This document shows positions 1 through 7,717 of a stretch of 13,641 nucleotides of DNA, in pieces. Numbering within the stretch: position 1 is the first letter of the stretch; each line of letters starts with the position of its first letter. Under the pieces are notes generated by a model. It did not search any database and was not told where the DNA came from. It saw only the letters and a program-made list of their open reading frames with translations. The position numbers and the translations under genes were made by a program. This DNA is from Dentipellis sp. KUC8613. Taxonomy: Eukaryota > Basidiomycota > Agaricomycetes > Russulales > Hericiaceae. The stretch lies in the NCBI GenBank assembly GCA_002286715.1, contig NSJX01000191.1:1632-15272 (forward strand). Reading direction: 5' to 3'.

Positions 1-395
1 TGTTACGGGTCATTCCATTTTTGCTGGACTTAGTCCAGGCCATCAAGGCCCGGAACCCTTCTGCAGTGCAAGAGTCCGGCCCCTAGTGCACAGCATCCTA
101 TTTCATGTGATTCCCTCCCCCTTTTCCCACCAGATCGCACCATCATCGCATCATGCCATTGTTTCCTTGTTCGGACTACTTTACTCTCGCGACCCACTTG
201 TTTCTCCTGTCACATATAGTCAAGGTTCCAGTAGCTAGTTCCCCAGACTGTCCTCTTCGTCTGTACCCCATAGGTAGCTGGAATACACCTGCCTCTGTGC
301 TGCACTCGTCTGTCACTCTCTTCCCTCGCTCTCTTAGTTGTTGTTGTGGTGACTTGGGTGGCAACTCTTGTTCCCATTCCAGCGCCCTTGACACA
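1..395. other. 5' flank without a supported gene
   Basis: I see no convincing gene here. The stretch is pyrimidine-rich in places (about 110-135 and 315-345), as in fungal promoter or 5' UTR sequence. A perfect 6-bp inverted repeat with a 3-nt loop (CTGGAC / GTCCAG) lies at about 24-38; its role is unknown. The CT-rich stretch would fit a leader for the possible exon beginning at 396, but no clear TATA box was found. Confidence 0.4.
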
Positions 396-1087
396 ATGGA
401 CGATTTCGCGTGCACCCGGTGCTTGCTGGAGACGGGCAGTGGGACGAGGCTGCGAGGCATCTCGCGCTATCGAAGCCAAGGTAAGTCCGTGTAGTATTCA
501 CTCCCTCCCCTGCTGATACTGGTGATCATGCTGCAGGAAGTACTCGACACGTGCAGCTCGCTGCTGCTTGCTCGTGCTCGCTGCTGCTGGCTCGTGCTTG
601 CTGCTGCCCGCCCGTGCTCGCTGCTGTCGGCTCGTGCTCGTCGCCGCCTGTTGGTGCTCGCCGCCGCCTGTTGGTGCTCGCCGCCGCCTGTTCGTGCTCG
701 CCGCCGCCTACCCATGCTCGCCGTGGCCCGCCCGTGCCCGCTGCTGCCGGCTCGTGCTCGCTGCTGCCCGCCCGTGCTCGCTGCTGCCCGCCCGTGCTCG
801 CTGCTGCCCGCCCGTGCTCGCTGCTGCCGGCTCGTGCTCGTCGCCGCCGGCTCGTGCTCGTCGCCGCCTGTTCGTGCTCGCCGCCGCCTGTTCGTGCTCG
901 CCGCCGCCTGTTCGTGCTCGCCGCCGCCTACCCATGCTCGGCGTGGCCCGCCCGTGCTCGCTGCTGCCGGCTCGTGCTCGCTGCTGCCCGCCCGTGCTCG
1001 CTGCTGCCGGCTCGTGCTCGTCGCCGCCTGTTCGTGCTCGCCGCCGCCTGTTCGTGCTCGCCGCCCAAGCCGCCTCAGGCTGTCTGA
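396..1087 (+). CDS. Possible two-exon Cys-rich protein whose second exon is a minisatellite
   Basis: Not a recognised gene. An ATG with a good context (ACACAATGG) starts a 28-codon exon (396-480) whose product has a C-x2-C pair (residues 6 and 9, FACTRC) followed by an Arg-rich GISRYR stretch. A textbook intron follows at 481-536: GTAAGT donor, GCTGATAC branch-like site, CTGCAG acceptor. Splicing puts the second exon in frame until TGA at 1085-1087, giving about 211 residues. Nearly all of exon 2 is the 20-bp tandem repeat, read as a 20-residue Ala/Cys/Pro/Arg-rich period (for example CSCSPPP and RARRR). The C-x2-C start loosely recalls the small zinc-binding N-termini of some fungal transposon proteins, but the expected His is missing and this is speculative. 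Because the repeat is open in every frame, the openness of exon 2 is weak evidence; the Kozak context and the intron are the real support. Confidence 0.28.
561..1060. repeat. GC-rich 20-bp minisatellite, 25 units, with higher-order order
   Basis: There are exactly 25 uninterrupted 20-bp units; a degenerate unit precedes them (541-560) and a broken one follows (1061 on). A common unit is CTGCTGCCCGCCCGTGCTCG. Variant types are: A (CTGCTGCCCGCC...), B (CTGCTGCCGGCT...), C (TCGCCGCCTGTT...), D (CCGCCGCCTGTT...), E (CCGCCGCCTACC...) and F ([C/G]CGTGGCCCGCC...), nearly all ending in GTGCTCG. Their order is not random: B-C-D-D-E-F-B-A occurs at 621-780 and again, with one extra C-like unit, at 821-1000, and B-C-D recurs at 1001-1060. 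This indicates duplication of multi-unit blocks. Because 20 is not a multiple of 3, each reading frame gives a 20-residue periodic peptide every 60 bp and no frame contains a stop. Confidence 0.97.
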
Positions 1088-1150
1088 ACGTCCCCAAGCG
1101 ATCTCAAGCCACGCCAGGCCCTTCGTGCCCTTCGAGCACCCGTAAGCGAT

Positions 1151-1216
1151 GACTGTTAACGCGCATTGTTAACAATGGTTGACAGTGGCTGGTTAACTGT
1201 CAACAGTCAACTGTTG
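1151..1216. repeat. Cluster of palindromes and inverted repeats with GTTAAC cores
   Basis: Three GTTAAC sites occur at 1155-1160, 1168-1173 and 1192-1197. ATTGTTAACAAT (1165-1176) is a perfect 12-bp palindrome. GTTGACAGT (1178-1186) and ACTGTCAAC (1196-1204) form a perfect 9-bp inverted repeat with a 9-nt loop. CAACAGT and ACTGTTG (1201-1207 and 1210-1216) form a 7-bp inverted repeat with a 2-nt spacer. The cluster starts about 90 bp past the minisatellite. It could be protein-binding sites, an end of a non-autonomous transposon, or a hairpin-forming region. Confidence 0.85.
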
Positions 1217-1300
1217 TAATGTACCTAAAGGTACACCCCGGGAACACAAACAGAACATATATTATGGCCGGGCAAAGTACGGAAGGGTACATCGAGAGCC

Positions 1301-1478
1301 CATTGCCAGTGTACAGCCCGATGATCCGGGAATTTCGCGCCACGGTACATAGGCTGTGGCACCGTATGTACCACATTCGGAACATGGCGAAGATCATTGG
1401 CTATGTTACCTCGCGGTCCATTGCCTATGTACGGAGCATCGCCACTGCGTCACATGCCAGGGCCATTGGCCATGTGCC
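1301..1478 (+). repeat. Dispersed short direct repeats, consensus CATTGgCyATGTnCC
   Basis: Imperfect copies of a motif of about 15 bp occur at 1301-1314 (CATTGCCAGTGTAC), 1395-1410 (CATTGGCTATGTTACC), 1419-1434 (CATTGCCTATGTACGG) and 1464-1478 (CATTGGCCATGTGCC). A reverse-oriented partial copy lies at about 1343-1352 (GGTACATAGG), and looser relatives (GCAATGTTCCC, GCAATGTACCC) lie at 1792-1811. Spacing is irregular, so this is a motif family and not a tandem repeat. Function is unknown. Confidence 0.5.
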
Positions 1479-3593
1479 GTGCCATGTGCAGGGTCTTTGA
1501 CCTCGGAGCAAATAGGCTATGCCCCACGCGAGCATATCGTACGGAAACGCGTAGCACAATGCCGATGTTCTCCGAATGACCCCGGTAATAAACTACATAT
1601 AGAACGAATGTGGACAAAAACAATACATTTGCAGAAAATAGCTGATTTACGCTTCGGATTCTACTTCAGCACATAGATTTCGCAAAAGTTATGTTTTTTG
1701 TGGATAGATATTGGTTAAATGGCACGAGACATTGGATATGTTCTTATTATGGACCTTAACAGTCAAGAATAATTACATTGTTTATCTTCTGGCAATGTTC
1801 CCGCAATGTACCCGGGCGGGCATCAGTTCGTGCCCCCAGTGACTCACGCCGGTACAGCAGTGTCAAAATAGAAAAGGTCAAACCTCGTCAAAGTTCCCTG
1901 AGGCGAGGTACGAATTGACCATGCAACGTGTGGACAACATGAGGACGGCGTGAGGCAGCGGTCAACATCCGATGCCTCGTCGCAACCTGGTAACTTCGGC
2001 TGAGATCACGAGCCAGAGAATGCTGTTTCGGCACGCATTCATGCTCAATGGTCACGCACCGCGGCTGTTTCTTGGTAGCGTGTACGATTGAACACTAATG
2101 CGAATGTATGCATCCGGAGTCGGAGCGCCGATCCTCCGTGAGTAATCATACAGAACGAAAGACGCAAGCAGCACAACCGGGTGTCTCGACCATTATGTGT
2201 ATCCCTGAGAGCTCGTTTGCTCGGGTGCATCATCTCAGATGCCGTTGCACAGCATAAGCTCAAGGTGTCTCGAATCTCTCGATACTGGTAGGTCCTTAGG
2301 TTTGTCATTAGTGAGTGACTCTGCCCAAGTGCTAGGCTAGTATGACGGACCTCGGTAAGCCATGCTGATGACACTCCTGGCACGTTGACCTCTACCATCA
2401 TTCTGCGGGGGCGCTCGGCGGTAGTACAGATGTCGGCGAATTTGAAGTTGGACCCTATACCCATAAGACGAAACCCTTTTGCAGGAAACGCGTCGACTGT
2501 GGCGATCAGTTGACGTCAAGTCACACGCAAGCCATGGACGTTCAGTTCGAATACACGGGTCTATCGTGCACATGAATGAACTATCAACCTAGACGGTGGT
2601 GGTGCTTACCGGAACAGGACCAACGCTGATGAACCTTGAATAATACGAAGCGACGCCTCAATATACGGATCCTGTGTCAGGGTTGGACCCTAGGTTATTG
2701 AATCCGCACACGCGTCACCAGTCTAAGCGACCAAAAGCTAGGAGTACACAGGCGATGAGAACAGACGCAGTCAGCAGCGTGTCAAACTAACTAAAGCAGG
2801 ATGGGTTAAAAACATTGTGCATCGGGTAGAAAGAGTACATGCGCACCAAAGGAGTCTGCTACGGCGATAGCCACTGGTCTCTTGGTTCAAGTAACAAGCC
2901 GTCGGGAGCTTTTCAAGACGTGCAGGCGCGTGAGTTACCACAAACAATAGCCGAGTAAGGCTCTTCAGCATCCTTCGCTCTGAAAAGCAGGCGAAGCAGA
3001 GACGACGAAGACTGCGGTTCCAGCCAAATTAAGTCAGAAGGCAGTTTGCTGGCAGACAGGTGGTCTTCAGTTTTCCGAGAGATAAGTTGAACCCCGAAAG
3101 AGTATGATCATCGAGTGCTCGAAATCCTCAAGGCTGTCGACGTTGCGAGCTGCTTCAATGGCACGGTTAGGAGGAGGAGAAAGGACGGATTGAAGATACG
3201 GCTCGAAATGGGTTTCTGGACGATCTGGTCGAGATATGGACAGCATTGACAAAAAATGTCCATATATGGTCCGCGCCTTCAATGAAATTTACGCCAATCG
3301 TTTGTTACCTTCTACCCCGCCCCCGCTCGTCTCGGTGACTCTGTCTCACATTCCACGCATTATGCATATGCTAAATTAGTCGTATGATTCACAAATGTCC
3401 TTGTCGCATCGGTACAGAGATAGTGTAATCGTAAATAAGTAAGAGGAAGAGTAACGAGTCCTACTACATACAGAACGGAAAGCGTCTCAAGCTCGTCGCA
3501 GATTGTCCCATGGAATCCGAAGAGTTTAGATGTGCTTTGCGAAGCGCCTTGGTCATCAGAGAGGGCTGGTCAGAATATTTCTGCATGCTGATG
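1479..3593. other. 2.1 kb without a supported gene
   Basis: I find no gene I can support. From about 1560 to 1800 the sequence is AT-rich, unlike the flanking DNA. Short open frames on the minus strand at 2045-2464, 2337-2573, 2771-2971 and 3067-3282 have no recognisable domain, no signal peptide, and no pair of splice sites joining them into a longer product. The 71-codon frame at 3282-3067 is the most protein-like in composition but remains unassigned. The region 3301-3480 includes the presumed 3' flank of the secreted repeat protein. Confidence 0.5.
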
Positions 3594-5025
3594 CTAGAGG
3601 AAAACATACCGGCTGAGCCTGCTGAAGCGCACACCCAAGGCGGCTGCACTATTCGATGAATTTGCTGCCAGAGGATTTGCTTGGGAAACACCAGCGGTAG
3701 CGTTCGCTTGAGAAGCGTCATCGTCCGGGAGTGTCCCGGCCAACTGCAGCAGGGCAGCGATACTAGCTGGGTCCACCGAGGAGTCATTCGTGGAGGATGT
3801 GCTGTTATCCGAAAGCCCAGCCAGCTGGAGCAAGGGAGCAAGGCTAGCCAGGGCTGAATCGGCCGAGGTATCGTTCGAAGACGAACCATCGTCGTCCGGG
3901 AGTGCCGCAGCAAGCGCGAGCAAGGCCGCAATGCTGTCCGAATCTATCGAGGAGTCGTTCCCGGAGGAGGTGCTGTTATCTGAAAGCCCGGCTAATTGAA
4001 GCAAGGGGGCAAGGCCGGCGAGGTCCGAGTCCGCTGAGGTGCCGTTGGCGGAGGAGCCGTCGTCGTCCCCAAGTGATCCGGCTAGCTGCAGTAGAGCGGC
4101 GATGCTAGCATCGTCTGTTGATGAGTCGTTCGTGGAGGACGTGCTATTGAAATCAGCGAGCTCGGCCTTTTGAAGCTCGGCAGCGAGGTCGCCCAAGTCG
4201 TCCGAGGTACCGTTCATGGAGGAGTCATCCTCGCCCGAAAGTGCTGCTGCAAGCGCGAGGAGGGCCGCAATACCGTCTCCATCCATCGAGCCAGAGTCCG
4301 CCATTGAAGCGCCCTTGCCCGACATCGTCACTACGGGGGAACCGGACCCGCCGAGTATAACGTTGATCGTAGTGCTGCAGGAGCACCCTGAAGGGGCGGC
4401 TCCTGGAGCAGGCACGCCTGGGATAAATAACTTATCGGCCATAGGATCGTCGCTACAGCGCGGCAACGATGTCAGTGTCACTTTTCGCATCATATAGGAG
4501 GTCGCAAAGTGGACTTACGATGGGAAACCCGCAGAATTGGGCATACCTGGCTGTGGCGGGCTACTCATGGGCATGGGACTACTGCTGCCCATCGGAGGCG
4601 GTGGAACTGCAGATGCCATCGGGGAAGACGACGAAGCGCTGGCCGAAGGCATTGGCGAACTGGAGCTGTTCATTGGACCACCGGGAGAAGGCGTCATATC
4701 TTGACGGGCACTATACAAACAATTCATGCTTACTGCTCCCTAGTTTAAAAGTAGGCCTTTCATACCTAATCCTGGAGATTCTACGACCGAGCTTGCGAAG
4801 CGCTTCGCGGCGTACGCGGTCACTGGAATGTTGTAAATGATTAGCTCCCGGATGAATTTACACTCAGGCTCACTATGCGGAGGCATCGATTGCATGTGCA
4901 GGGTCCGGATTGGCTCTTGCGACAGCAGTGGACGACGGGACCACCGTAGAAGTGTGAGTGGGGGCGATCGGCGCAGCCGAGGCGATAGTCAAGCCAAGAG
5001 CCAGGGCGACAAAGGTGAAGCGCAT
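3594..5025 (-). CDS. Secreted repeat glycoprotein, four exons (unrecognised family)
   Basis: Family not recognised. Exons on the minus strand are 5025-4874, 4822-4766, 4710-4519 and 4452-3594. The introns (51, 55 and 66 bp) have donors GTGAGC, GTATGA and GTAAGT; the first has a GCTAATC branch site, and all three interrupt at phase 2, giving about 419 residues. Residues 1-17 are a signal peptide (MRFTFVALALGLTIASA), so the product enters the secretory pathway. Residues 53-68 are strongly basic with Arg-Arg pairs at 55-56 and 64-65, as at kexin-type processing sites. Residues 75-125 are Ser/Met/Pro-rich. The only two Cys lie close together at 157 and 159. Residues 193-381 hold about 3.3 copies of a 57-residue repeat: an IAALLxLA hydrophobic helix, a DDDxSSxNxTS linker, an LAPLLQLAGLSDN helix, and a second STSSxNDSS linker. 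About 12 N-x-S/T sequons follow this rhythm. A GTATGT donor at 3609 with an acceptor at 3566 would give an alternative C-terminus ending at 3556. A surface, wall or mucin-like role is inference only. Confidence 0.75.
3711..4277 (-). repeat. In-gene tandem repeat, about 171 bp (57 codons)
   Basis: The IAALL core starts at residues 195, 251, 308 and 365 of the secreted protein, spacings of 56, 57 and 57 residues. The first copy is the most diverged: its second helix is replaced by LGDLAAELQKAELADF. The two central copies are nearly identical. Each 57-residue unit is itself made of two similar halves, suggesting an ancestral half-unit duplication followed by tandem expansion. Confidence 0.9.
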
Positions 5026-5210
5026 TTCTGTCGTATAGCGGAGTATGCAGACGTGACCGGGGACGTCGATATGATCTCAAGCACGCTAGCGAGGAAGAAA
5101 GGAGAATGAACAAAAGAAAGGGATGGGCAACCGGTCCCGAGACTCCGAGTGGGTGAACAAAGGAAGTGAGCGCTGCTGGAGAACATTGGTTCATGGTTTG
5201 GAGTTTTATA
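5026..5210 (-). promoter_or_regulatory. Promoter and 5' leader of the secreted repeat protein, TATA box at 5204-5210
   Basis: Reading the minus strand, TATAAAA lies at 5210-5204, 179 bp before the ATG at 5025. Transcription would be expected to begin about 30 bp downstream, giving a leader of roughly 150 nt. An ATG at 5194 falls between the TATA box and the expected start site, so it is probably not transcribed; it opens a different frame with no family resemblance. The chosen ATG is supported by the signal peptide that follows immediately. Confidence 0.5.
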
Positions 5211-5904
5211 CCCCGGCCCTGTAAAGACGGGATTGTGTATATCTAGACCCCTTTGCGCCCGACCATTGAGTCTGCCTAGATCCGCCATAGACCATAGACA
5301 TGGCTAGAGCTATGGGCGCGCAAGGCGATGGCGTACCGCTTGGCTCGATCGTGATTGAGATCATTCCACCTCCGGCGGTTTGATGTTGGTTGGGAATATC
5401 AAGGGACTCACCGTCATAAACATCGTGCAGGCTCGTAACGTGCTGGCCGAAACTAATTACAGGGGCACTGCCTTGGGAATGAGCTCTCACTCATGCCTTG
5501 ACTTTCACGAATGCGTGAAACTCGGGCGGCCAAAACGTTCAGGGTACTGCAGCGCTGAAGGACGATACTTTCCGGTGACCACAGTTCAGCGTCCTGTGGG
5601 CGCAAGGCCGGAGAGATTGGATCCGACGCTTGTGCTACCTACTACGTCTCAATGAGATCTCAATAATCCGCGACAGAAGTACTACAGCTAGAACTCACTC
5701 TGCACACGTGCGCCTGACGTAGACTTGCATCCAGACATTCACACAGCCTGATCAATTTCAATCTGTAAGTATATACAAGCAGCGCTCATCCAAAGTCATG
5801 CAGTCGTACAACAGGTTCAGGCGTCGTCCACAGTATAGAGTCATTACACAGCAACGCACGGAGTCAGAGCTTCTGCCAACAGTCCTGGTTCAGTCTTCGC
5901 AAAC
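5211..5904. other. Intergenic region between the protease and the secreted repeat protein
   Basis: No gene is supported. This stretch should contain the 3' UTR and terminator of the protease (5904 downwards on the minus strand) and the upstream promoter of the secreted repeat protein. Short open frames on both strands (for example 5380-5655 plus, 5206-5490 minus) have no recognisable features. Confidence 0.5.
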
Positions 5905-6009
5905 TCAAAGCAACTTCTTGATCCAGTCGCTCCACTTGCGACGCTTCTTCGGCCCGGAACCCTTCGCCTTCTTGTCTTTCGTGTCCGATTCCGAGCCGGT
6001 AGGGAGTCA
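5905..6009 (-). other. In-frame 33-codon extension after the protease TGA stop
   Basis: The protease stop TGA (6009-6007) is followed by C (TGA-CTC) and then by 33 in-frame sense codons, ending in a second TGA at 5907-5905. The extension is very basic: nine lysines, all coded AAG, with an NLS-like PKKRRK cluster and a Trp-rich amphipathic end (WSDWIKKLL). TGA followed by C is the leakiest class of eukaryotic stop context. It may be a readthrough tail, a former C-terminus cut off by a recent nonsense change, or chance; the skewed composition argues mildly against chance. KLL is not a standard PTS1 tripeptide. Confidence 0.4.
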
Positions 6010-7717
6010 GTTGGTCGTGGCGTCCGTGAACGGCGTCGTCGCGAGGCCGACCTGCGAATTGGTCGTATCGAACACGCTGTAGAAGCGCTGCAAGAACGTG
6101 AAGCCATCTATCGGCGGCGCATGAGAACCCAACCGCGCCCATGCCATCATGGGAGAAACATACTGATGAAATCGAGACCCTGGCCGCTCTGGCTGCCAAG
6201 GTCGCTGACGACGAGATAGATGTCGTTCTCGTTGCCACCGAGCGTGGAGTTCAGGGCGCGCGGCCAGATCTGCGCGTTTGGCGTGAGCTCGTACGTGACG
6301 CCGCCGACGTTGAAGAAGAGCGACTGCAGGTTGTCGAACTGCGACTCCGTGAGGGTGAGAAGCCCGGTAGTCCTAACAAAGGAAGCAGAAATGAGCGCTG
6401 AGGGAAGATGCAATGAAGATGAGCATGCAACTTACTGGTCGAGCTTCGCGCCCGTCGCACGCTGGTACTGCTGGAACGCATCCGTGGCGATCAGAATGAG
6501 CGTGGTGCCCGTGTCGACAATGCCGGAAGAGTTGAGGATCGGGCTGCCATCGCTGCCATAGGAGATAGTCTGGTCGATGCCCCAGTACTGGCTCGCGGGC
6601 GAGGTGCTGGTGATCGGGACGTAGTTCACATCACCAGTGATCCTGCGAAAGACGATGTTAGATCGGGAGACGATAGTTTTGTACACGGCGACACTTACTT
6701 GCTGGTGTCGACGGAACCAAAGTCGAGCTCGCCGTTGACGGATGCGTTGCCGGACGTGTCAGTGGTGGGTACGTACGAGATGCCGATTGACTCGGTACCG
6801 ATGGTGCCCTGAGAGAAGAGGTTGTCGGTCACGGTCGGGACGGGCTTGTTACTGCCAACGGTGCCCTCCGTCAAATCGACGGGACCAATACTTTATGTGT
6901 CTGAGTACAAGTCAGAGAGGATAGACTGAGGGACATACCCAAGGATTCCGTCGACACCGTCGAAGCCCTGAGCGGTCGACGCAACGCCGATGCTCTGGTT
7001 CTGGATCACGAGCTCGGGAGACAAGGTCACCTGATCCGTGTCTGTAGCGCGCCGGAGAAGGAAAAGCAAAAGCTAAAATCAGCAAAGCAACTCCCAAAAG
7101 AGACGCCGGCCGCGGAGCCGGCGTGACGGACAACACTAGTAAGAAGTACGAAACTCACATTCGGTCCCAGAGAATGAGCCAGAGCCGTAGCTGACATTCT
7201 GCGCAACAGAGACGTCAATGATTGAAGGAAACTTGAACGAACTCAAGACACGCACCACTTTCTGACCGGTGCTCTTGCTGGTGCTCGTGCGAGTATATTT
7301 CTTGTCGGCACCCACCCAGGTGTTCGAGCTGCCCGTGTCGATGAGGAGCGTGTACTGAGACGCTGGGCTACCAACGCCAACGGACGCAGTATAGGTCACA
7401 GCTATAGACAAAGCCGTATAAACATGCTAGGAAAAGCCCGGGAGAATGAGTGCGAACGTACCCGCGTCGGTCACGTCAATAGAGTCGCCGGCGTCGCCAC
7501 CAGAGGGATCACTGCTTGCACCTCCCGTCGACCCGCCGGTGGTGGCACCACCCTTGTGGTGGTGACGCCTGCTACGCCGGCGGAGCTCAACGGTATGGAA
7601 TGCAGCGGGGCCATGCGGGTGCAGGCCAGCCAGGAGCTTCTGAGCACGGGCGCGGTCGCGAGCGAGGATATCGCGGGCACCGGTCTGAATGATACGAGTG
7701 GTGAAGGGGAGAGACAT
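6007..7717 (-). CDS. Aspartic protease, A1 (pepsin/polyporopepsin-like), eight exons, no signal peptide
   Basis: Acid endopeptidase of MEROPS family A1, which cleaves peptide bonds with a pair of catalytic Asp residues. Exons on the minus strand are 7717-7462, 7401-7256, 7198-7159, 7041-6939, 6890-6699, 6642-6436, 6372-6164 and 6107-6007, with frame kept at every junction, giving about 417 residues. First catalytic motif: D107-T-G-S-S-N-T-W. Flap: Y138 in VSYGSGSFSGTE. Second motif: D289-T-G-T-T. The C-terminal lobe ends with FINGFTFLQRFYSVFDTTN and QVGLATTPF, typical of the family. There is no Cys in the spliced product. The N-terminus (MSLPFTTR..., then RDRARAQKLLAG) resembles the usual propeptide, but no hydrophobic leader precedes it. 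The frame upstream reaches a stop inside the TATA box without another ATG, so the start is well fixed. Residues 45-55 form a basic RRRSRRHHHK cluster followed by a Gly/Ser/Thr-rich linker. The product may be cytosolic, vacuolar by another route, or unconventionally secreted. Confidence 0.95.
7103..7124. repeat. GC-rich hairpin inside the protease's longest intron
   Basis: ACGCCGGC (7103-7110) and GCCGGCGT (7117-7124) are perfect 8-bp inverted arms around a 6-nt loop. They lie inside the 117-bp intron 7042-7158, roughly twice the size of the gene's other introns (48-63 bp). A stable hairpin could bring the donor and acceptor closer together, or mark a small insertion. Confidence 0.7.
7199..7255 (-). 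other. 57-bp intron without a stop codon (possible retained intron) before the protease flap
   Basis: Donor GTGCGT begins at 7255, a TTGAC branch-like site follows, and acceptor GCGCAG ends at 7199. Removing it gives GQKVNVSYGSGSF, matching the family pattern just before the flap. The intron is 3n long and has no in-frame stop, so an unspliced mRNA would insert 19 residues next to the active-site flap without truncating the protein. Confidence 0.75.

Noticed and set aside
561..1060. CRISPR-like array
   Set aside because: Units are directly adjacent with no spacers, and the host is eukaryotic.
522..1152. Several long overlapping open frames on both strands, Ala/Cys/Pro/Arg-rich on plus and Arg/Thr/Gly/Glu-rich on minus
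   Set aside because: They are a by-product of the 20-bp repeat, which has no stop in several frames; openness alone is not evidence of coding. Only the frame joined to a plausible first exon is kept, at low confidence.
2530..2565. TTCGAAT sequence resembling a tRNA T-loop; a similar TTCGACC near 8898
   Set aside because: The flanking bases do not form a T-stem and no acceptor or anticodon arm could be placed around either.
3556..3610. Fourth intron in the repeat glycoprotein (3566-3609)
   Set aside because: The GTATGT donor is good, but the intron would be only 44 bp with no well-placed branch site. The uninterrupted stop at 3594-3596 was preferred; the C-terminus differs by only a few residues.
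3464..4497. Open frames overlapping the repeat glycoprotein, including a 155-codon minus frame and Ser/Arg-rich plus frames
   Set aside because: They are other-frame readings of the same repetitive exon and follow its 57-codon period.
5844..6238. Arg-rich minus-strand frames over the end of the protease
   Set aside because: They read through the last protease intron in the wrong frame; the spliced frame restores the conserved FINGFTFLQRFYSVFDTTN ending.
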